Shown piece after piece: positions 23,121 to 36,177 of a DNA stretch of 64,000 nt. Made by a program: the position numbers and the translations under genes. Source of the stretch: Echinostoma caproni (taxonomy: Eukaryota > Platyhelminthes > Trematoda > Plagiorchiida > Echinostomatidae); assembly GCA_900618425.1 (NCBI GenBank), contig UZAN01039467.1, positions 5,995-69,994 of the forward strand. Direction: 5' to 3'. Every line of letters begins with the position of its first letter. Positions within the stretch are counted from its first letter, which is position 1. The notes beneath the pieces were generated by a model that saw nothing but the letters and a program-made list of their open reading frames with translations, was not told where the DNA came from and searched no databases.

Positions 23121-24569
23121 CTACCACAAGTTAAAAATTAAAACGAATACAATCAACCGGTAATTGTACGTTCATGAAAATGATTGCTCCAAAAGGAAGT
23201 ATTTTAACAACCGAACCTCCCAAAAGGTAACTCCAATACGTTTTACATAGGATTTTTGTTTTCAAACAGTTTTGTCTGTTCCTAAGTTGCATGTTTATAA
23301 AAAAAGTAATGAATTAATCCTATATTTTCTGTATATTGATTCGCCAGGAATTATCCACACATTTTTTTGTTTAACATTCAAACTTGGCCATCAGGGTAAA
23401 CATTCCCGAAATTGACCGTTTTATAAATCAGATGAACATGCGTTTTTCGTTGCTGTTTTCTTATTCTCAAGACAATTCGATCACATCAAAATAACTCGTT
23501 ATGTTTCATATGTATATGCTTCACCAGACGTCAGAATGAGCTCGCCCTAAAAACATGGGTCCGTCCCCACATCGGGCGTGCTTTTACATCCTGATTCGTT
23601 CCAAATGGCTCAAGGGAACAAAATTGAGGCAACAGATGATCCATAAATGGCGCCTACTGAAACAATATATGAGGTCCGTTCTCACAATCTAACACTGTTG
23701 CATGTTTGTGGAATGGGAGTGTAGGAACGAAGCCAGTTAATGTGCTTTCAAAAACTCGTATTGACTTTTCTGTATTGGTGTAGACATCATTATTACTGGA
23801 CGTATTCTGTTCCGATCATTGAATAAAAAACCTGGAATTCCTCAATCTTTTGTCAGTTACTCATCAACAATAAACCTGGTAAAACTATGCTTTGACAAAC
23901 GCATAACCTACTCAGATAACACTAGTCTCATAGACTAAATCCCTTGCGAAGTTGTGAATTGGGTCTGGTTTTTATTGGAAAAGATTTTATCAGTGAATGT
24001 TTGGTTTTGTGAACCAAAAGATTGGCTAAACGGTTCAAAACTTCCCGTGGATTTTTCATCTGGTCGCCACTGGGTTTTTTCATTCGCATTTATTTAACTA
24101 GTGAGGTGGATTTCTTTTTGAGGCATCTTTTTCATTCCTACGTCTAGCGCTTCACCATCGACTTATACAAACCTAATCTCTATTCATGGACTCAGAAAAT
24201 CACGAACTGAAAGTTTTCTCATCGTGTTTGGATCTACCTGATGGTGTTTGCCAAAAAAGGCAAGTGATACAGTTCAAATGAAAGTCGTCCATTAAGATTC
24301 TCAAATACATACCGAACACATACTGCGAGATCACAAAGTTTTCATATGTTCTATCGTGCTCCACGTATTCAATTACCATACATTTGAGTAAATAATTCGG
24401 AGAAATTCATTTAAAAAATAAAGATGTGGCGAACAAGTTTGCTGTCAGTGCTCTATCTACTGCGGCACTGCAGCACGTTAAATAGCTAACGTGAACAAAA
24501 CAAGGAGACAGATTTAGAACGTGCATAATATGACGTACAATCCCTTGTAGAGTGAAAATATTCGACTGA

Positions 24570-25560
24570 AATCTTGGGTTGGGGCACTTCGAACTTTAGA
24601 TGTTACATCGCTACTTCCGTATGTTCTCTTGAAGCAAACAATTGATTTTTGTGCGACTACATTGAAGTACAAACAGGAACGTCGGATTTATGTAGGATCG
24701 CTTAAGGAAACTCCGTCTGTAACGCACTTTCTTTGTTCAATTTCGGTTTCACGGTTGTCTGCATTGTCAAAAAGATGGACTCGTTACGGACTAACCATTA
24801 GTGCCCTCCATTGGTGGAAAATCTGGGGAATGGGATATTGTCCAGTTGTATAGATCAGTGTGTCCTATACAGACGTTCTGTTGATGAGATTATTTATGTT
24901 ATTGGCAACTCATAAAGTTGTTCAAAGTTATTAGACAGTGTTAATCGGACTCATCCTAATATAAGGTCAACGTTAGAGAGATGGAATCTGGTCAGGAGAC
25001 AGTGTTTCTTGATACTTTCTAGTGACACCGTGAAGATTTCTCTCTCAGACGAAAAGTATATGCAAAAAATACATAGCCCTTGCACGATGGTACTTATCGT
25101 AGTGCAAACGGAGCTAAACACAGTGCCTCTTCAATCGGGGCTAAAAGGCTTTGTTCTCTAGGCACAGTGGATGACGAATTGGTAAAGTTGAGTCAATATT
25201 CCTAAAAGATGGATACCAGAAGGACCACTGATCGTTCTGGGAAAAATTTAATTTCATCGTCTTTAAAAGGTGAATGTCTTCTGAGCACAATGAGCTAACC
25301 ACTGAGGGATGCAGTGGAAAATAAGTATTTCTCACTAAAATGGCACATTTACTCTAAATCAGTTCTTCCATTACAGCTAAAGGACAGGCTACTAATGTAA
25401 ATGCTCTCTCTTTGCGTCTACCAGTAAACTTCCTTCTATGGTGCAAGTGGAACTGGATCAAATCACCAGAAGCTTTATTGATCGAATGAGAGAACCCCAC
25501 TCAGCCTGACTCATTCGGGTACCGATGAGTGAAGGTGTGAGTGCGGTCGTTATTGATCTG
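24570..25560 (+). pseudogene. decayed Penelope-like element (RT)
   Basis: Plus-strand frames read LRTLDVTSLLPYVLLKQTIDF (24580-24650, motif A), a CSISVQ-like FxFNG-like block, then sequence matching DGVAMGSPLGP with many changes (24770-24830), and VESIFLKDGYQKDH (around 25185-25225), which matches the RNGYPERF block of the intact element. Stops and frameshifts throughout. It lies in the 6.1-kb intron of the CCDC33-like gene, opposite to its transcription. Confidence 0.55.
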
Positions 25561-28559
25561 GCCCAGAAAAGTCACACCGTAGATGTGCGAGAATCGTTGC
25601 GCTTAGTATATTGAATGACCAAAGTCCGGTCTAAGGAGGCGCTGGGGGCTAAAATGAACAAAGCCCACTATGAGCACAACAATAGTTCATGATAACTCCC
25701 ACCCTAGAATGGCAATTTTTCCAAAGTGCCTCGCCTAATATTTCAGTCCAATATTCACCTATTCTGAAGTCAATGTCTGAGCACTCACCTCACAAACCCT
25801 CAATTTCTATGTTGCAAATACCAAAAACTGCCTCCCTGTCTTTTTCCCTTCATCTATATGAGGCACCAGTAAATAGAAGAATCACTGAAAGCAAGCTTAT
25901 TCACCAAATGTTGTTGTTTCGCCACACAAATGTAGAACAACCAAGGTACTTCGAGCTAATAAGCGAACAAACCAATGATTATGTACTTTAATGTGACAAT
26001 CCAAAGCTTCAGCCCGATGTGGGCATATCATCGGCCTTTTCGAACAGTCTTGCTCTGTCCTATCACGCCTGAGTTCACCGGCGACCCACCTTCGATCGTT
26101 TCATGTTTGAAGACGTGCAATTTTGTCCGATATCCCGTAGTTGTACACATGAATCAGTATCCTATTGTGGGGTCTCGATCAAACCGCATTCATTGATGTG
26201 GGTTTCACTCCCTGCGATTGCAATTTATTCCAGAAACCAAACGTTTTGAGAAACAACCATAGTCTCTCACTTTGATGAGGATTAAGTTAAGGACAGGTGC
26301 AAGCCTAATTCGTGAGATTTTTCGACACTACACCAGGTATAACATTCGACATATCAGAACATACTAACCGCAATCAAACCACATAACTGCTTATTCTCAA
26401 ATATAAGTTCTCGAATATGATAAAGATTGAAATCACTGAAGTGGAATTCCGTATAATCCAGAGAGACTACTAACAATGTGTCGTGAGATTCCCCACAGTA
26501 GAACAAATTATTCACATTTTTATGGACACAATATCGCAGCAGGGTAAATTGCAAACTATATATCAGTCATTAGGTCTGAGTGATTTGAAAATGATTCATT
26601 ATGCTCTATTCCACTTGAATCATTAAAAAGCCTTGTGTTTAGTCGAAACCCATTTCATGCTTGTTTATTGTCGTTCGTAGTGCACGTTTCTCCGCACAGT
26701 CAGAGTTGAAGGTAAATTTAACGTTTAGCCCGAGTTTTAAGTAAACATTTGGTTTCACATAAGCTCCGTATCATTTGGTGTCTGAAGGTCTTCCACCATT
26801 GGATACCGTACCTTGGGCTTATTGATGCATTTCTTTTTAACAATGACCTAATTTGGTTAACCAAGCAATGCTTAGCATCTTGCATGCTTCATTGAAATAG
26901 CACATGATTGAAGGTTCGAAAAAAATACATACCGAAATGATTGTTGCTGTGGTAGACATGTCTGAAAATCGATTATTTTTTGGTAACAACAACTCAGTAT
27001 TGTCTGTGGCATGCGATAATGCATCCTTGTATACAGTGAATGACCTTTTAGCTCTAATGGTCTTATGTGCAATCCAAGTAGATCAAAAATCATTTCACAC
27101 GGCACTTTGATCGATTTTTTAACTAATGACGAGATCACATTTCACATTATGGCAATGGATTAGTTGCCGATCCCCTTTCCTTTCTCACCCCTCAAAATGA
27201 TGGGACATGTTCAGCGTGCAATTGTGAGACAGAAGCAATCTCTGAATCGTTTATATGGATACTTTAAACACAATGGATTGTTTGTTTGTTTTGGGTTCTC
27301 GGGTCGAACAAAAATCAACCATACGCTCTCTTTACAGAATGACACCTGAAAAATTCAGTATTTCATTTTCAAAGTGATTCTGCGACTCGAACCTTAAAGG
27401 GCTGAAGTTCCGCAAATAACTCCTACCGATTATTAGCATACCATGAGTTCAAAACACCGAGTAACAGGTTTTCTAGTCTAATCTAATTGGCTTATGTCAG
27501 CACTGTTTACACAAATTTTAAATCCCAGAAGAATGGAGGAGAACAACAGTTATTTTTTCAATGTGGCCTTTCTAATCGGTTAAAATATTTACGTAAATTA
27601 TTGATTTTTTCAAATAATCATAATAACCCGCAAATGATAAAATGATCTATGGAATACAGAGGTGTAAGTGATGATCACCACATCTGGCCGCTTGGAGGGA
27701 TGTAAAATGGGCTCGAGTAGTAAATACATTTGCATTCAGATATTGATCATATGATGCACTTAGTCATATTCCTCAAGACTCTACCATGGGAAGATGTTTC
27801 AAAATATTTTGCCCCGAAATTGATTTAAAATCACGATTCCCGTAAAGCTATTGGTCGTCTGTCAAGCTGTCTGATCTTATTAGGTTTATCTTCGTAAGAA
27901 GAATGATAAACATAATTTTAGGCGAACAACTGCTTTCACTGTAAATCGGAGTCCCACAATTGAAGTGAATGTCTGCTGTGTGAAATGGGTGATTTTGAGT
28001 CAACATTAATCGGTTCAGCGCTCTATGCTGATTCATATCGCAGTTGCGTCCCGTGGACAGTTGTGAGAGGAACGTGAAGATACTTTTAGACTTGTCAAAT
28101 GAGATCACCATGACGTATTTGCACCAGTGCATATGATCTTTAGTGCTTTATTTGGCTTTCTTTGAGTGCAATTTGAAACAGTAGACGAGAACGGAGTTAA
28201 ATAATGAACCACGACTATCCTGAAAGAGCCCAGGCGCCTGACGTACTTTTGTGCCGAATGGTAATTGTGATAACCATGAGGATAATAGAAGCCTGCCCGG
28301 CGTGTCTAAAACACACATGGTATGAACAAACTGGAAGGTGTTTCCGTAATTGTGTATTTAACCGATTCTATACCTACATCGGACACAGCGCTGACCTTTG
28401 TTCTCCCCACAAAAATAATTGGTCTTCCTTAAAGCATACAAATATTCAACATAAACTTTGTTTAGTTAATGGTGAACGACACTCACAGAAGCGACACACC
28501 AAGTTTGGTTTCCCAGTCCGTTCAATGAAACTACTCAAGGCTCAAAAAGGTTCCCTAAC
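25561..28559. other. intronic DNA, no gene seen
   Basis: A short piece near 26190-26220 (gtgggtttcactcc) matches the hammerhead SINE body in reverse. Nothing else recognised. Confidence 0.5.
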
Positions 28560-28665
28560 AGCATCACACAAATACTTTAGCACCTACCTTCATGTGATGA
28601 ATGACAGACGGAAGAGAATGGAGAATGGCAACCGAAGCCCTGGAACTTGGAGTGTCAAACCACAT
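28560..28665 (-). mobile_element. tRNA-like SINE family 2, body fragment
   Basis: The minus strand contains aagttccagggcttcggttg and ccgtctgtcattcatcaca, matching the body of the 53280 copy (aagttccggggtttaggttg, ccgtctgctgttcatcaca). Confidence 0.4.
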
Positions 28666-29205
28666 GTGACCTAACTTGTTTATCCGTGGCTTATCAACGG
28701 ACGACATAAGTTGTTGCCTATTATCTAAGTTTGGTGGACGAGGAGCGGTTTGAATCTTGTGTTCAATGGGCCAAAGCAATTTACTAATCAGAAAGGAAAT
28801 CGCTTGGTCACAAGCGTCCTGACATTTTACCAACAAGATATTTGCACGGCTGTTTCAAACTTGAACATAATTAAACTGTTGAATATATCTAATTCCGTTC
28901 ATAAAATGCTCTCTCTTGGATCAATTATCTTTCTATAATTATTGGTGCAAAGTTTATGAGCTAACGTCAGTCTATTATGAGCCAAGTTCTGATTACCCAG
29001 AGCGTAAACTAAGTTTAGGACTTCTGTAAACTGTGGGCTGCACAATGCAAAGTGCCAGAATATAAATCATTTTTGATAAACATTAAGGCACTGGAATCCT
29101 TGCAAACTTTCAAAAGCGACTTTGTTTTGCAAATAGAGCCATCTGATTACAAACCTATCATACTAAATGATCCCAATAATTGTGCTCATCCCAAAATTGA
29201 CTGAC

Positions 29206-29400
29206 CTCATCATTGGATTGGGGTTTCCCGAAGGGCATTGGTTTCCGTGAATTTCTACCTCGAAAGTCACCGTTTGACCGATTATGAGGTCGGTCCTGTT
29301 CCGCAGTTAACGGATCCGGGATCAAATAGTTAGATCTGTCTTCGGCCATTCGCTCAAAAGCGGCCGCATCACCATCGGGATCCATGATCTCGGAGTTTAG
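29206..29400 (-). CDS. CCDC33-like gene, internal exon (195 bp)
   Basis: The minus-strand acceptor ttgatttacag precedes 29400 and the donor GATGAG/gtcagt follows 29206. The 65-codon exon is phase 0 at both ends. It encodes an acidic, Asp/Glu/Arg/Pro-rich stretch starting LNSEIMDPDGDAAAFERMAE, with a Pro/Asn/Arg-rich middle and SNDE at the end. It probably is a disordered linker. Its phases fit the exon at 36010-36177 upstream and the one at 22595-23120 downstream. No known domain is visible. The intron separating it from the 22.6-kb exon is about 6.1 kb. Confidence 0.6.
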
Positions 29401-29889
29401 CTGTAAATCAAGTAGTATTACTCATGAGTAATCACTATTGTGTTCGGAGAATTATTTGAAAAGCAACCAAACTTGAACAGCAGTATGGAAAAGGGTTTAC
29501 AAAACCCTTTTCACTGTTGTCTTCTTGGATTGCAACGACTTTTGGCAGCGGTGCACTCTAACTTTTCATATTTAATATACAATTATATCTAACCAATTGC
29601 AACAGAAGCAGTATATGTACAGTAATCGAATGCAAACTGATACTTTTTTGGAAGATAACTCAGGCATACAGTCCTAACCATGGCGTGTCACATGGACTGA
29701 GACATAAATAACTCGGCTAGTGAGTACAATTGTTTAGTAGGGAATACACTGGGTAAGTATGTTTTTAGGCGCAGAAAAACTGTTCTCTTCAAAGATAACG
29801 CTTTAGTTCCCATTCATAGCCTGCGCAAGCCTCAGTTTGTTTGGAGTTGAGTATCTCATCTGTTCGTTCATCACACTCGCCTTGCACCT

Positions 29890-30330
29890 CATAATATGTT
29901 CCCAATCGACCAGGCTTCACAAAAATCTCCCCTTGAGGAAGCCCTGCTCACTAAAGTTTTCCCCATCAGAGTGGAAGGACGAAAAACAACCATATGGGAC
30001 TATAACTGGGTCGGTGAAACACTGGCAGTTCACTACACACCAAAACCTGCCTGGTTATGGCACTATTTACCGGCTCGATTGGGTATTGAGGTGTATTGGG
30101 CACCTTGGATATTTGACCCCGTCCAAAGAGTGTACGACCCACTGAACTGGACAATGGTCCCCAATAGATTGGGGTTTTCACCCAGACCCCTCTACTTTGC
30201 CGGGCAGGCCTATGGTATCCCAAGGCTCCGATTGTGTACTCCCCAAGAAAATTTCACCTGCCTTGGCCAGAACAACCTAGCAATATGGCACCCACGAGAA
30301 AACCACATTATTTTACCGTGATTTGTTTGG
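29890..30330 (+). repeat. repeat Y, copy with a 141-residue open frame
   Basis: The plus-strand ATG at 29896 opens 141 codons to 30321 (peptide blocks include TTIWDYNWVGETLAV, WLWHYLPARLGIEVYW, APWIFDPVQRVYDPLNW and IWHPRENHIILP). The sequence recurs, decayed, at 56480-56960. The frame is rich in Trp and Pro. I recognise no domain; it may be part of a retroelement ORF or an unannotated domesticated piece. Confidence 0.45.
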
Positions 30331-33300
30331 TTCACAGTCTGAACTCAGACGTATGTGAAAATGTATAATAAATATATTAGGTTGAATGAGTCGTGGTCTC
30401 GATTGCACCTAGGAATTCCGATGTGAAGCGAACCCAATAGTGAATGGTTTGAATTGCAAACGGATGCAAGAAAATTTCAAATGACAACGTTTAGTCTAAT
30501 CATGAAATGAGAAATTTAACTACAATTTGGATAAAGGCCTAATAACCTCAGAAACGTTGTTCTTTGGAGTTGTTGTCCCAAGGTTTTTAAATTAGCATAA
30601 GAGATTGATATGTAGTATGGCTGTGTTAGATGAAAGCGTGAATCGTATTTGCCATCACATTAAAGTTATGATATGAATTCCGAAATAATCTGTTGGATGA
30701 TGAATATTACGAGGCCTCCTGTCTTCACTCTTCTAGAATAACGGAACCGCATTCGACCGACCTCTTAGCGTCAGCAACATTTGTCTTCGAGGCGTGAACT
30801 TTGGTATCGACATTATCAATTAAGATTTATGCCACTACCAACCGAACGTGGTCAGAGTAATTGTTGCTATATATGTGCCGCCTGCATCTTTATCAAATAG
30901 AATTAATGGTTTAACCTCACGAGTTACTTAACGAGGATCAAACGTTTCTAACCTCCAACAAACTACTTTCCTTCTTATTAAAAAGAAATCTCCTAATAAA
31001 CCGAATTCAAAAGCTAGGCAGCACCCGGGGACAGCATAATCGGTTACAACATCCCCTTCTTAAGATATCGTGCAACCTGAAAAGATATCGACTCGATTAA
31101 AACGTTCACTATGTACACCTTGTGTTTTTCAGTAATGATTTGACATCATTTAAATAAAAAACAAATAATAACTCATTAATAAGTAAGAGGATTTCTAAGC
31201 AGTGTTTGCACCACTGCGAAGGAAATTAGGCGATTGGACACTGGTTTTCGGCCAGTGATAAGCGTTTCGAGTGACTTCAGGACTTAGAGCTCTAATATCT
31301 GAACATGCTATCATCAATCTAGGTTGAATGTATAACTAGGCTTCTGAAGAGCGCTATACGGCGCTACAAGGAATAAATCAGGTCACACTAAACGGGTTAA
31401 CTTTCAGCATTTTGTATGTTTACGCAGTGTATAAATCTCTATTTGAGCATCCGAAATGAATAATACATCTCTCGTGAAAGCAAATTTTCCATTACAAGAT
31501 CAAACGTTCTACGAATAACTGAAATACAAAAAAGATGTGCCATACTGCTATCTTGTAGATGGAACAGCATCCAAAGATATCAGAAGTGGAAATGTGTTTT
31601 AGGATTCGATAAAGTTTAATTAATTCCCCTTTTGTAAATATTGTTGTGTCACAAATTATTCCATAAAAGTGCATGCAAACGAGAAAATCAACCAACACAT
31701 CCTTATGACTGCCTCAATTTCGGGAACTTATTCTAAGGATCTTGGAAAACGATTTGTAATGTATTGCTTTCACAGAAAGCAGAAATAAGGATGAAAAACA
31801 ATCACGGTGATGGAAAAGGCATAGAAACAGTGATTCTGAGAACCAGTTTTGTAAGTAAAACTGTCCTCAATAACGTTTATTTAAAAAACATACAGTACAT
31901 ATACGCTGTTGTGACATGAATTATAGCTCGGCTTAATAGAAAAAACAACAGCAATCGAAGTTCTGGCCATTAAAAGCCGCACTGTTTGACAGTATATGAT
32001 AATGAGAACCAGTTCAGATATTGAACGGAACATTTTCAATAAATTTTTCGGACTTTGGGTATGAGGTAATGCAAAAATGATTTGACATTCGGTTAATATA
32101 CGCTATCTTGAAATGGATGAAAATATTTAGAACCCGGGAAGGAGAACCAAACAGTTCACCTTTGGCTTACAGTATTGGACTGGAATCGGGAAACATTGGA
32201 ACAATAGTTCTGTGAGAAGTACAGGTTTTGATCGAACCCGCTCTGCATGACTCTCATTTTGAAATGCATTCCAGTTTCCCGTGTCATGCCTCTATATCGA
32301 TAACTGTGGGAAAATAGAATTCATTCTTAACTTTATCTTCCACTGCACGAAATTCGTTGCACTGATCAGACAGGTTTTTGATAACTATCACTCTCGAAAT
32401 ACATCCACGGAAGTCATTTTTCACCGATAAAGGTTAGTAACGCATCCCACTCGAGGTGAGTCGTAGAAAATGTGTCGATCTTGTTAATTATTGTTTTTCA
32501 CATCTATGCAGTTTGTGTATCGGTCATATCCGCCTATCAGCTGCGATTGGAATGTAATCGAAAGCGTTTTTCTGTCTTAGAAACAGACGAATTAGTCGAC
32601 TGCAAAGTATTTATCAGTGGTTAGGGTGCGCAGGTAATTGAGGAAACTGGCAAATATTGTTTAACGGTCACATTTTCGGGTTCCATGCTACAGTGGTCAA
32701 AAACAAAGATGGGTAAATAGAACATTGAAAAAAAGAAGTGTTATAACGGTAACCTGCCGGTGGGCCATTTTATAATTAAATTTCGATTATGGTTTTCTAC
32801 TGAAGCATTGTTATTTCACAACTACTGCACCAGCCATCATTATCGCAATTATACATTTCTATAGCATCGAACCAATAAAACAAAAATATAAGTGAATATA
32901 ATTGCAAATATGTTGCGTCTGATATGATGCGATATCACACTCAATTCCTTCAATGAAGCTCGAAACACCAAGTGTTGAGAGAAACCAATCTGACGATAGT
33001 CAGAGTGTTATACATCAGGGTAAGAGCTGAAATGCGTGGCAGGTGACATTTTTGTACAGGTCACAGTTGCAAATGGCATCTCACTTGAGAGAGAAAATTC
33101 TCTCAGTGCATACTTGCGTTAGCTAATAATTCATATGAACAGTTACTTGAAATCCATGTTGGATAGCTCGGAAGAAGATTAAAATAAAATTTTCACTGTA
33201 TATGTTTCCTTAAGCGATACACTGGACAATAATTTAAAAATAACTGGATAAATAACGAGTGAAAAGTACTAAAGGTTTTTTAAGTCACACCTTGTCTATC

Positions 33301-34619
33301 CTAGGAACCAGCTGAGGTGACATCATCAGTGCTTGTGAAGTGGATTGATATAAATGAACTACCTGGGATACACTATGTTTTTAGAAACTAGTGTTCTTTC
33401 TACAAAACAGTTTGATCAATTGTTGACTTCAGACAGGTTTTATGACTGAGCCATACGGTTTCAGAACATTAACGTAGGAAACAGAGTCTTCAATATTGAT
33501 TTTTCTCAGTTATTTTTCTCATATACACTTGCATCGTCTATCCAAGTAGTTTCTTGCATTCAAACCAATACGTAGACCAATAAAACCATTTTCCTCTCAT
33601 TCGTTCCCCGCGGTCGATTAGAATATCTGGTGGTATAAGGAACATGTTCCTGGACAAGACACATCAAATTATGTAATGGAACAAACACACGCACACACAC
33701 GCACACCTCATGCGATTTATTTCCCTGTTTTTTGTGAGGAGCAAGTTACAGATTGCTACAAATTTTCCCTAAGTTTCAACATCCTGAACTATAGATACAA
33801 TAAGTTATCCAACAAGTGACCTATATTCCTTCTTGATGAAATTTGAAAACGCCCAGTTTCTATTCATTATATGTCAAACATAAAAAACGGATAATTGCAT
33901 TTTCTTTCCAAATGATTGTTTGGTCTCAAATAACATCATAGGATGAACCAATTTCTATGGCAACAAAAAACAATAATGCCAGAAAAATGTGTGTGCAAGG
34001 CCTCCCCAGTCGAACAACTTTTCAACGAATGAGCGCGTGATGAAAACCGCAGAAGGAAAAATAGGGAATACCAATACCAGATTAACCAATGTATCAAAAT
34101 CACAATTGACATGCATCGTATTGAAGAAATTGCGGTTCTTGCTTAGATTATCAGATTCCTAAAGAAATGTTTGGATGAGCCACAAATGAGAGAACAAAAG
34201 TAAGAAAGGAAAACTGATGATCACCTTCCCTCTGCGCTCCTGTTGAGAGGTCGTTTTCATGGCGGTTGAGCGCAGCGAACATTTATCAAACTATAACAGA
34301 AACCAGGCAAAAAAGGACGACTTTATTGACTCGTTCGCAGGAATGAAACAGCATCCTCTTCCGCTCTGTGGTAGCAACGAAGGTCATTGAGCGACATTTA
34401 GGGGGTGAGTGACGGCAGATTAAAGAATCTGTGTGAGGTTTTGTGGTACGGCAGGAATGGGTGCGGTATGTAGATGGGTGATGGTGGGAGTGACATCAAT
34501 CCACTGAAGTGATGGTTGAGTTCCGTCCAATCGATTGACGCAATTTGAATCGCGGTATGGCACAGATGGATTATGCTCTATCGTGCAACTGGAAAATGAA
34601 CAAACGGTCTGATAAGATG
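30331..34619. other. intronic DNA, no gene seen
   Basis: AT-rich, few open frames. No feature supported apart from the microsatellite at 33682. Confidence 0.6.
33682..33707. repeat. (CACACG)n microsatellite
   Basis: Short CA/CG dinucleotide run. Confidence 0.8.
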
Positions 34620-34790
34620 CCCGGTGTGCTTGCATTCTGTCCATGTGGTAATGGGTTCGAACCCCGGCTACGTCGATGGAATTCGCACTACTAATGAGAC
34701 CCAACCAGTCCGAAACAACTGTACAGTGCTTCATAGCGTTTCAGCTCACGTTTCTTTTGTTATGTTCACGATGAATTCCCTCTTTGTTTT
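34620..34790 (+). mobile_element. hammerhead SINE (copy B, variant family)
   Basis: A perfect B-box GGTTCGAACC (34654-34663) is followed 21 nt later by the 45-nt hammerhead at 34685-34729 and a body (tcacgtttcttttgttatg and on) shared with 51150-51300, not with copy A. It may be a second subfamily using the same ribozyme head. Confidence 0.6.
34685..34729 (+). ncRNA. hammerhead ribozyme motif (copy B)
   Basis: Stem I GCACT/AGTGC (34685-34689 with 34725-34729), core CTAATGA (G to A), stem II GAC/GTC, GAAAC intact (34712-34716), GTA cleavage triplet. One core base differs from the active CUGAUGA consensus. Confidence 0.6.
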
Positions 34791-35019
34791 CTCCGGTTCA
34801 CCTCGCACCCTCACCGTCCGTGGTGTCAGGGTAACTAATTTTGAGATAGCAACCTGCAGTTTGTCACCAAGAATTTCTGCGTAGTATTCACCTGCTAGTT
34901 TCCTAAAGTAAATAGATGTATATGTGCGGACAATTGCCTTCACTCGTCATTTTAGCATTTCGCATTTTGTTTATCGTTACGTAGCTTTGCTCACGATGTG
35001 AAAGGTTTTGTAATCTGGA

Positions 35020-35370
35020 GGTACGCCGTCATGTGTTTGGGAGTCTATCAGAGATAAACCTTCTAGCACATCGAATTGAAATTTCTAGAATTCGCTGTCT
35101 GCGGCACGCATTGCGTATACCCAGGTGTGGTCTACAACACCGTGCTTTATTCGCTGTATCCGCTTCGGGCTGGAAGAAACCACGTGGAGTTCAACAGATG
35201 GCGTGGACACGGGTATGAAGAAATTCACAGAACCATCAGGTAGAGTAGGTGTCTCAGGCCTTTCAGGTTGGGGTCTGAAAGACTCCACAGATGGTTGATT
35301 GAAGACATGGAATGAGGTGGCAGCGAACCGACATCAGTGGCGTTCTTGTTGTTATTTCTTATCTGGCCAT
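35020..35370 (+). pseudogene. LINE ORF2 C-terminal fragment
   Basis: Plus-strand frames read RIEISRIRCLRHALRIP, HRALFAVSASGWKKPRGVQQ and, in another frame, SQAFQVGV..DGWLKTWNEVA-like text. The 'RWLGHVLRMP...RRALF...GWKKRRGGQ' pattern is the end of a LINE ORF2. It is probably the same family as 38110-38780. Confidence 0.55.
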
Positions 35371-36009
35371 AATGCTTGAAACGGTTTGAATGTAGTGTTC
35401 GATGGTGAAATCTGTGTTTACCATAGAGGTTTACCTTCTTTCTCCCTAAAAAGTAGGTCCTATTCCTGTCTACTTCAATTATTACCAATAACCTTTTTTG
35501 CATTGTGGGGCTTGCATTGATCAATGAAGTTCGCGCCACTGTATTTCGTTGTACGGTGATGATGATGATGAGAAGCTTTGTTTGCTAATAACAAAAATCG
35601 AAATATGATAAACTTATGTTTTAATGGATGCTTCCTCGACTTCCCAATGATTCCCTTATGATCAACAAACTACTTAGATAGTTTTAGATATTATTCTTAA
35701 AAAGTGTGTCAAATGTATAAAATGGACTTTCATCTGTTCTATGTCCATACAGCAGAACACGTTTGATTCCAGGAACTATTTCGTAATCTTTCCTCATGAT
35801 GCTACAACAACCATTAAGTTTCTTATCTATTTATTGAATTCAACATAGTTCTGCGTTTCTATGGTGGAAAGATCGGTAACCTCATTATCACTTGAACCCA
35901 TCCACCAAAACATTCTGCAGTACCCGCTTTACCACATGCGCTGTAGGACCACAATCACAAAAACCATTCATCATCCTACAAAAGCTATCATTCAAATTTG
36001 CTATTACAC

Positions 36010-36177
36010 AGTTGACTTGAAATGAATGAGACCACGACCAATTTTGGGCTTCTTTTGGATAAGTAAACGGAGAAAGGATGGAGCAGTCGGGGATCGCAGT
36101 CGATCACACCAGTTCTGGGGTATAACCGCGTCACCAATATAAACATCTAAACTTGGGACCTTGTTCGACCAGCGATT
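36010..36177 (-). CDS. CCDC33-like gene, probable upstream exon (168 bp)
   Basis: On the minus strand a long pyrimidine-rich tract (36230-36181) ends in a tttgtgag acceptor before 36177, and a weaker donor (ACT/gtgtaa) follows 36010. The 56-codon exon is phase 0 at both ends and joins in frame to the exon at 29400. The peptide includes VPSLDVYIGDAVIP and KKPKIGRGLIHF, which could be a C2-type beta-rich edge, as expected N-terminal to the coiled coil in CCDC33. The non-AG-rich donor and the lack of a clear homology make this the least certain exon of the chain. I could not find the exons further upstream. Confidence 0.45.

Noticed and set aside
22603..23163. Plus-strand frames over the 22.7-kb gap
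   Set aside because: Antisense shadows of the minus-strand exon.
28204..28674. 156-codon plus-strand open frame
   Set aside because: No recognisable domain, overlaps an antisense frame and a SINE fragment; composition does not look coding.
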